9,974 nucleotides of DNA, from positions 1 through 9,974 of the forward strand of contig CAJMNP010000025.1 in NCBI GenBank assembly GCA_905214895.1, in the 5' to 3' direction. The notes under the pieces were generated by a model. The model did no database searches. It was not told the DNA's origin and worked only from the letters and a program-made list of their open reading frames with translations. A program made the position numbers and the translations under genes. This DNA is from an uncultured bacterium (GTDB lineage Bacteria > Actinomycetota > Coriobacteriia > Coriobacteriales > Coriobacteriaceae). Positions 6,687 through 9,974 of this stretch are shown piece by piece (position 1 is the stretch's first letter; each line of letters starts with the position of its first letter).

Positions 6687-7008
6687 AAGCAAACCACCAG
6701 TTCAGAGGCACTTTTTATATTAGTTTGCTCCTTTGAACTTCTTTGTAAATAGGTGTACTTTTCTGACACGATGTTTTTAACGCATTGGGATTTCTCTCAC
6801 TTTGCAAAGAGGCGATTCAATGGCTTAGCGATGCATCGCTAAGCCATTTTCGCTTGTTGGTGTTGCAATTCGTCTCCTTGTGTTGCTTTAGTTAATCATA
6901 CTTGCCCACAGTCGATACATTCGTTTCCTAGAATTACTCGCTGGCAGAATTTCAGGTGGTTTGCGGGTGATGATGCATTATCCCAGCTTGTTCGTGGTTC
7001 AAACCTAT
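6687..7008. other. AT-richer non-coding region downstream of the guaA break
   Basis: The composition changes sharply at about 6687, from GC-rich guaA to AT-rich DNA. Close to the break is an imperfect inverted repeat: AGTTCAGAGGCA (6699-6710) and TGCTCCTTTGAACT (6726-6739), separated by a T/A-rich loop. Overlapping it is another complementary pair, AGCAAAC (6688-6694) and GTTTGCT (6723-6729). These could be a terminator-like structure or element-end repeats. Apart from the palindrome listed separately, I see no gene or tRNA in the remainder. Confidence 0.45.
6819..6850. terminator. Perfect 30-bp palindrome, probable bidirectional terminator
   Basis: Bases 6819-6833 are the exact reverse complement of 6834-6848, so each strand can fold into a long hairpin with GGCTTAGCG arms. 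The plus strand ends in TTTT then CGC, a modest T-run. The simplest reading is a Rho-independent terminator insulating the ABC-F unit from upstream transcription. A binding site for a dimeric protein or an element-associated palindrome is also possible, because the arms meet without a loop. Confidence 0.55.
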
Positions 7009-7046
7009 ATTCAATACGCGCGCTACAATTCAATACGCATGCTATA
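7009..7046 (+). repeat. Two tandem 19-bp direct repeats in the promoter of the ABC-F unit
   Basis: ATTCAATACGCGCGCTACA (7009-7027) is followed directly by ATTCAATACGCATGCTATA (7028-7046), with 16 of 19 bases identical. A third partial copy of the first half, ATTCAAT, occurs at 7058-7064. Each copy runs into a -10-like TA(C/T)AAT. Tandem 19-base spacing puts the copies almost two helical turns apart, as expected for a repeated operator or activator site, but a duplicated promoter core is equally possible. Confidence 0.6.
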
Positions 7047-7048
7047 AT
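7040..7048 (+). promoter_or_regulatory. Extended -10 promoter for the leader and ABC-F gene
   Basis: TGCTATAAT combines a consensus -10 hexamer (TATAAT, 7043-7048) with the TGn extension that can substitute for a -35 box. No TTGACA-like sequence is present 16-18 bases upstream, where the tandem repeat lies instead. Transcription would start near 7055, about 26 bases before the leader ORF. Confidence 0.6.
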
Positions 7049-7080
7049 CTGAGCATCATTCAATCAGCGGAGCCTTTGCC

Positions 7081-7104
7081 ATGCGACGCTTCGAGTTAGG
7101 TTAG
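7081..7104 (+). CDS. Putative 7-residue leader peptide MRRFELG
   Basis: ATG at 7081 is preceded by GGAG (7069-7072) at a spacing of 8 bases and lies just downstream of the extended -10 promoter. The frame ends at TAG 7102-7104. That stop is embedded in GGTTAGG (7099-7105), which is exactly complementary to CCTAACC at 7227-7233, shortly before the ABC-F ribosome binding site. Translation of such short leaders controls inducible resistance genes by changing RNA folding. Another short frame (MKN, 7110-7121) and a 28-codon frame (7124-7210) follow without good ribosome binding sites. Whether the peptide is made is unknown. Confidence 0.4.
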   Translation: MRRFELG

Positions 7105-7243
7105 GTTAGATGAAGAACTAGCGATGCCCACTAAGGGTGCCCAAACGACCATTTTGTACGCTCGGTCGCGCGCTAGGGTGCCGCGTCGCTTCAGTATCTT
7201 CTCGTCTTGATTCCACAGCTCGCGTGCCTAACCCCTGCGCGGC

Positions 7244-7258
7244 CTCCTTTCGAAGGAG
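7244..7258 (+). promoter_or_regulatory. Hairpin sequestering the ABC-F Shine-Dalgarno sequence
   Basis: CTCCTT (7244-7249) pairs perfectly with AAGGAG (7253-7258) around a TCG loop. AAGGAG is the ribosome binding site of the ABC-F gene, 6 bases before its ATG at 7265. Folding would hide it. Upstream segments offer further pairings: CTAGCG 7118-7123 with CGCTAG 7171-7176, CGACC 7146-7150 with GGTCG 7164-7168, and GCGACGC 7083-7089 with GCGTCGC 7183-7189. The last crosses the 7099-7105/7227-7233 pairing, so the two cannot form together in a simple fold. This arrangement suggests a switchable leader. Confidence 0.55.
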
Positions 7259-7264
7259 CTCGCC

Positions 7265-8752
7265 ATGCAGTTGAATCTCACAAACATTAGTTACACCTAT
7301 CCCGGTGCGGTCTCTCCCGCTGTAAGGGATGTCAGCGTCACGTTTTCCTCAGGATGGACTGCCGTGATCGGTGACAACGGATGCGGGAAGAGCACGCTAG
7401 CGAGAATCGCCACGCGCCTTATCGAGCCCGATTCCGGAACGGTGGGCCCGAAGCTGTTCTCCGTGTACTGCCAGCAGGATTCTTCGCTCGAACCTGGGAA
7501 CCTCATCGACTTCGCGTCAGACTGGAACCAAGAAGCGCAGCGTGCAAGGGCGCTTCTGCATATCGGAGACGATTGGCCCTGGCGCTACGACACGCTCTCA
7601 GGCGGCCAGCAGAAACGACTCCAGATCGCATGCGCGCTCTATGCTCGCCCCGACGTGCTCGTCATGGATGAGCCGACGAACGATCTTGATGCCCCGACGC
7701 GTGAAATCGTGAGCGAGGCGCTAGCCTCATTCGATGGAGTCGGCATCCTCATCTCCCATGACAGGGAATTGCTCGATGGCCTCGTCGATCAGAGCCTCCT
7801 GTGCGACGGCGCACGCTGGATCATGCGCCCGGGCGGTTATTCGAAGGCGAGCGATCAGGCGGCAAGCGAACGTGCCACCGCGCTGCACGACCGAGAGAAG
7901 GCTATGCGCGAAGTGAAGCGGCTGAAGGCGGAGGCGCAGCGCAGGAGCGAGGAGGCGGCACGTCAGAAGGGCAAGCGCAGCAAGCGCGGTCTGGACAAGA
8001 GAGATAGCGACGGGCGCGCGCGGATCGGGCGCGCCATAGTCTCTGGGAAGGACGGTGTAGCCGGTAAACTATCAGCCGCCATGGATGAACGTCTTGCGAG
8101 AGCGGAGTCGACGCTATCGGAGAACTCTGTGCCGAAGCGCTACGACCACTGCATTAGCGATTTCGGAGAAGCCGCCAGATCGAGTATCGTTGCGCGCGTT
8201 GGTCCTACTCGGCTCTTAGCGGGCGAGTTCTGCTTGAATGTGCCTCAGCTCTGGGTCTCTCCAACAGACCATGTGGTGTTGACCGGAGCAAATGGGACGG
8301 GCAAGAGTCTATTGGTGCGTGCCATCATCGATTCCGTCCCCGAGAATATAAAGGTTGCCTATGTTCCTCAGGTTGTTGCGTCGGTCGAGCGAGAGCGTGC
8401 CCTTGAGCAGCTGCGCAAGCATACGCAAGAGCAAAAGGGGCGTATCCTGTCCATCGTGGCACGCCTGAACTCCGACCCCGATAGACTGCTCGATGGCGAC
8501 GACCTGAGCCCCGGTGAGCTCCGAAAGCTGATGCTCGCGGAGAAGCTGGTTGCGGAACCCAACTTCCTCGTGCTCGACGAGCCGACCAATCACCTCGATA
8601 TCGGCTCGATAGAGGCATTGCAGAGACTGCTCGTTGGATTCCCCGGGGCGATCCTTCTGGTCACGCACGATATCCGGTTGGCGGAAGCTGTAGGGCAAAC
8701 GAGATGGCTGATCGAACAGCTCGTTGATGGTCACGCGCTAAGAGTTGGATGA
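7265..8752 (+). CDS. ABC-F family ATPase (ribosome-associated, possible antibiotic resistance factor)
   Basis: This is a soluble 495-residue protein with two ATPase domains and no membrane segment, the ABC-F architecture. Such proteins bind the ribosomal E site as translation factors or dislodge antibiotics. Domain 1 has Walker A GDNGCGKST (36-44), signature LSGGQQKR (111-118), Walker B VLVMDEPTNDLD (131-142) and SHD (H165 region). Domain 2 has Walker A GANGTGKS (341-348), signature LSPGELRK (414-421), DEPTNHLD (438-445) and THD (H468 region). The linker, about 200-300, is highly charged and helical (KRLKAEAQRRSEE, GKRSKRGLDKRDSDGRARIG), as expected for the arm that reaches the peptidyl-transferase region. 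ATG at 7265 has AAGGAG 6 bases upstream, inside a hairpin. Length and motifs are complete. Resistance rather than housekeeping is inferred from the attenuator-like leader; the drug is unknown. Confidence 0.9.
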   Translation: MQLNLTNISYTYPGAVSPAVRDVSVTFSSGWTAVIGDNGCGKSTLARIATRLIEPDSGTVGPKLFSVYCQQDSSLEPGNLIDFASDWNQEAQRARALLHIGDDWPWRYDTLSGGQQKRLQIACALYARPDVLVMDEPTNDLDAPTREIVSEALASFDGVGILISHDRELLDGLVDQSLLCDGARWIMRPGGYSKASDQAASERATALHDREKAMREVKRLKAEAQRRSEEAARQKGKRSKRGLDKRDSDGRARIGRAIVSGKDGVAGKLSAAMDERLARAESTLSENSVPKRYDHCISDFGEAARSSIVARVGPTRLLAGEFCLNVPQLWVSPTDHVVLTGANGTGKSLLVRAIIDSVPENIKVAYVPQVVASVERERALEQLRKHTQEQKGRILSIVARLNSDPDRLLDGDDLSPGELRKLMLAEKLVAEPNFLVLDEPTNHLDIGSIEALQRLLVGFPGAILLVTHDIRLAEAVGQTRWLIEQLVDGHALRVG

Positions 8753-9929
8753 ATTGGAGCGAGTGGCTTGTCAATGATGACGGTTCGATTTTGATCAGAA
8801 TTCAACTGATTTCACGTCATTTTGTGGCTTTGATTCTGTACTCACTTTGTACTGCAGGTAATTATGGCTTTAGAGATCCTGCGATTCCTCTCCAAGCCAC
8901 CGATGCGCCAGAGCAGCCATCCAAAAAGCGCCACCGCATTCTCTGGGGCTTCCTCTACGTGGGGATATTCATTGCCGTCTTCACGCTTTCGGCGGCCATC
9001 AAGCTGGTGAGCAATCCCCTCGGCGACGATTTCTCCGTCGTTTGGAACGACTCGGTGGGAACGGTTTATGCCGACATCCCCTACGGCGACGGCGACGCGA
9101 ACAAGTTCGACCTCTATGTACCCGCCGACCGGTCGCGGCAGCACTACGGGTTGGTCGTGTACCTGCACTCCGGCGGGTTCACCAGCGGTGACAAGGCCGA
9201 CGACGCGCGGACCCTCCATTGGCTCTGCGCTCAGGGCTACGTGGCTGCGGGTATCAACTACACGCTTTTCAGCGAGCAGCACCCCGGGGCGAACATCCTC
9301 ACGCAGTCTCTGGAAATCAAGAGAGCATGGACGCGGTGGTCGCCGAGGCGGCCAAGCTGGGCTACCCCGTGAACGAGATGGCCATCGGGGGCGGATCGGC
9401 CGGCGGGTGCCTCGCCCTGCTGTACGCTTACCGCGACACTGCGGAATCGCCGGTGCCGGTGAGGTTCGTGTTCGAAGCCGTGGGGCCTTCCAGCTTCTAC
9501 CCCGAGGACTGGGACAACTACGGGCTGGACAAGCCGGAAGCCCAAGCAGAAGCGGCGGGCCTGTTCGGCGTTATGACGGGTGCCAAGCTCACGCCGGACA
9601 TGTTCGGTACGCCCGCCTACGACGCCGCCGTCAAGGACGCCTCGGCGCTTCTCTGGGTGACGAAGGACGCGGTACCCACGGTCATGGCCTACTGCACTCA
9701 CGACACTATGCAGCCCTTCAAGGCATCGGTACGCCTCGATAGGGCGCTTACCGAAAACGGCGTCCCCCACGACTGCTTTGTGGCGGAGCACTCGGGTCAC
9801 GGGCTCCAGAACGACAGCGCAGTCTATCGGCAATATCTCGAAACGGTGCTGGAGTACCTAAAGACCTACATGCCCCCGGAATCCTGGCTGGCTTTGAGTC
9901 CGTCAAAGAGGCGTGCATCTAGGAATTGA
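8749..9929 (+). pseudogene. Alpha/beta-hydrolase (esterase/lipase-like), frameshifted
   Basis: Two overlapping frames together give a membrane-anchored serine hydrolase of about 393 residues. The first (8749-9372) holds a transmembrane segment (ILWGFLYVGIFIAVFTLSAA, about 64-83), the oxyanion-hole motif LHSGGF (139-144) and continues to SLEIK (191). The second frame, used from about 9322, continues ESMDAVVAEAAKLGYP, then the nucleophile motif GGGSAGG (Ser codon 9396-9398), a likely catalytic Asp in THDTMQPF and the His in EHSGHGLQ. Homology changes frame at AAGAGAGC (9319-9326), where one base appears lost from an expected AAGGAGAGC. ATG at 8749 overlaps the ABC-F stop as ATGA, suggesting translational coupling. 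The first 45 residues are low in GC and look unlike a normal N-terminus, so the native 5' end may be missing. Either a recent null mutation or a sequencing error explains the shift. Confidence 0.8.
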
Positions 9930-9962
9930 AGTTAAATTAGATGCTAAAAATTTGTAATTAAG

Positions 9963-9968
9963 AAGGAG
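9963..9968 (+). promoter_or_regulatory. Ribosome binding site of a gene beginning beyond the window
   Basis: AAGGAG lies 6 bases from the right edge in an AT-rich 45-base spacer after the hydrolase stop. Its start codon would fall just outside the sequence, so another plus-strand gene probably follows closely. Confidence 0.45.
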
Positions 9969-9974
9969 TGATTA

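Noticed and set aside
5394..6692. A single 432-residue minus-strand protein
   Set aside because: Only the last 157 codons resemble a protein family (DUF4143). The rest is the antisense of guaA, whose plus-strand frame is clearly the real one.
6985..7005. GGTTCAAACC, which looks like the T-arm of a tRNA
   Set aside because: No acceptor, D or anticodon stems can be built around it.
7124..7210. A 28-codon frame in the ABC-F leader
   Set aside because: It has no ribosome binding site and lies in a segment with strong RNA pairing; kept only as a weak alternative leader.
1..9974. CRISPR arrays, toxin-antitoxin pairs, rRNA or tRNA genes
   Set aside because: No regularly spaced repeats, no recognisable Cas or antitoxin protein and no RNA gene structure were seen on either strand.

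Overview
The sequence looks like a high-GC Gram-positive gut actinobacterium of the Coriobacteriia, probably Collinsella or a close relative. This is inferred from strong GC3 bias in the ABC-transporter, permease and guaA-like segments, clear AGGAGG-type ribosome binding sites, and the style of the AAA/DUF4143 ATPases and GuaA. I could not run a taxonomic search. The window is an accessory, mosaic region in which several genes are visibly broken, and base composition shifts abruptly between blocks.

Layout. (1) 1-1418, minus strand: a very GC-rich MacB/LolD-type ABC exporter operon, with the ATPase followed by an overlapping FtsX-type permease that runs off the left edge and begins with GTG. 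(2) 1731-3652, plus strand: an intact AAA ATPase with a C-terminal DUF4143/nuclease-like domain, then a clearly AT-richer orphan membrane protein. (3) 3748-4862: a strong terminator, the minus-strand tail of an unknown gene, a relic of an IS3-type insertion sequence, and an ABC-2 permease that has lost its N-terminus at the edge of the IS relic. (4) 4863-5390: a mostly gene-free GC-rich stretch ending in a possible 5' remnant of an unknown gene. (5) 5394-6686: the C-terminal part of a second DUF4143 protein (minus strand) meeting, within a few bases, the C-terminal half of GMP synthase guaA (plus strand). The guaA homology ends at its penultimate or last codon. (6) 6687-7264: AT-richer non-coding DNA with a perfect 30-bp palindrome, a 19-bp tandem repeat carrying an extended -10 promoter, a seven-codon leader ORF and a hairpin that hides the next ribosome binding site. 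(7) 7265-9929: an ABC-F type twin-ATPase gene (ribosome protection or translation factor type), translationally overlapped by a serine alpha/beta-hydrolase gene that carries a one-base frameshift.

How the genes work together. The left operon is a normal exporter pair. The most coherent regulatory unit is the ABC-F cassette. Its promoter, leader peptide and sequestered Shine-Dalgarno sequence resemble the translational attenuation used by inducible ribosome-targeting antibiotic resistance genes. The middle 3 kb is best read as debris left by mobile-element insertion and recombination. A chimeric assembly should be excluded before a biological story is built on the junctions.
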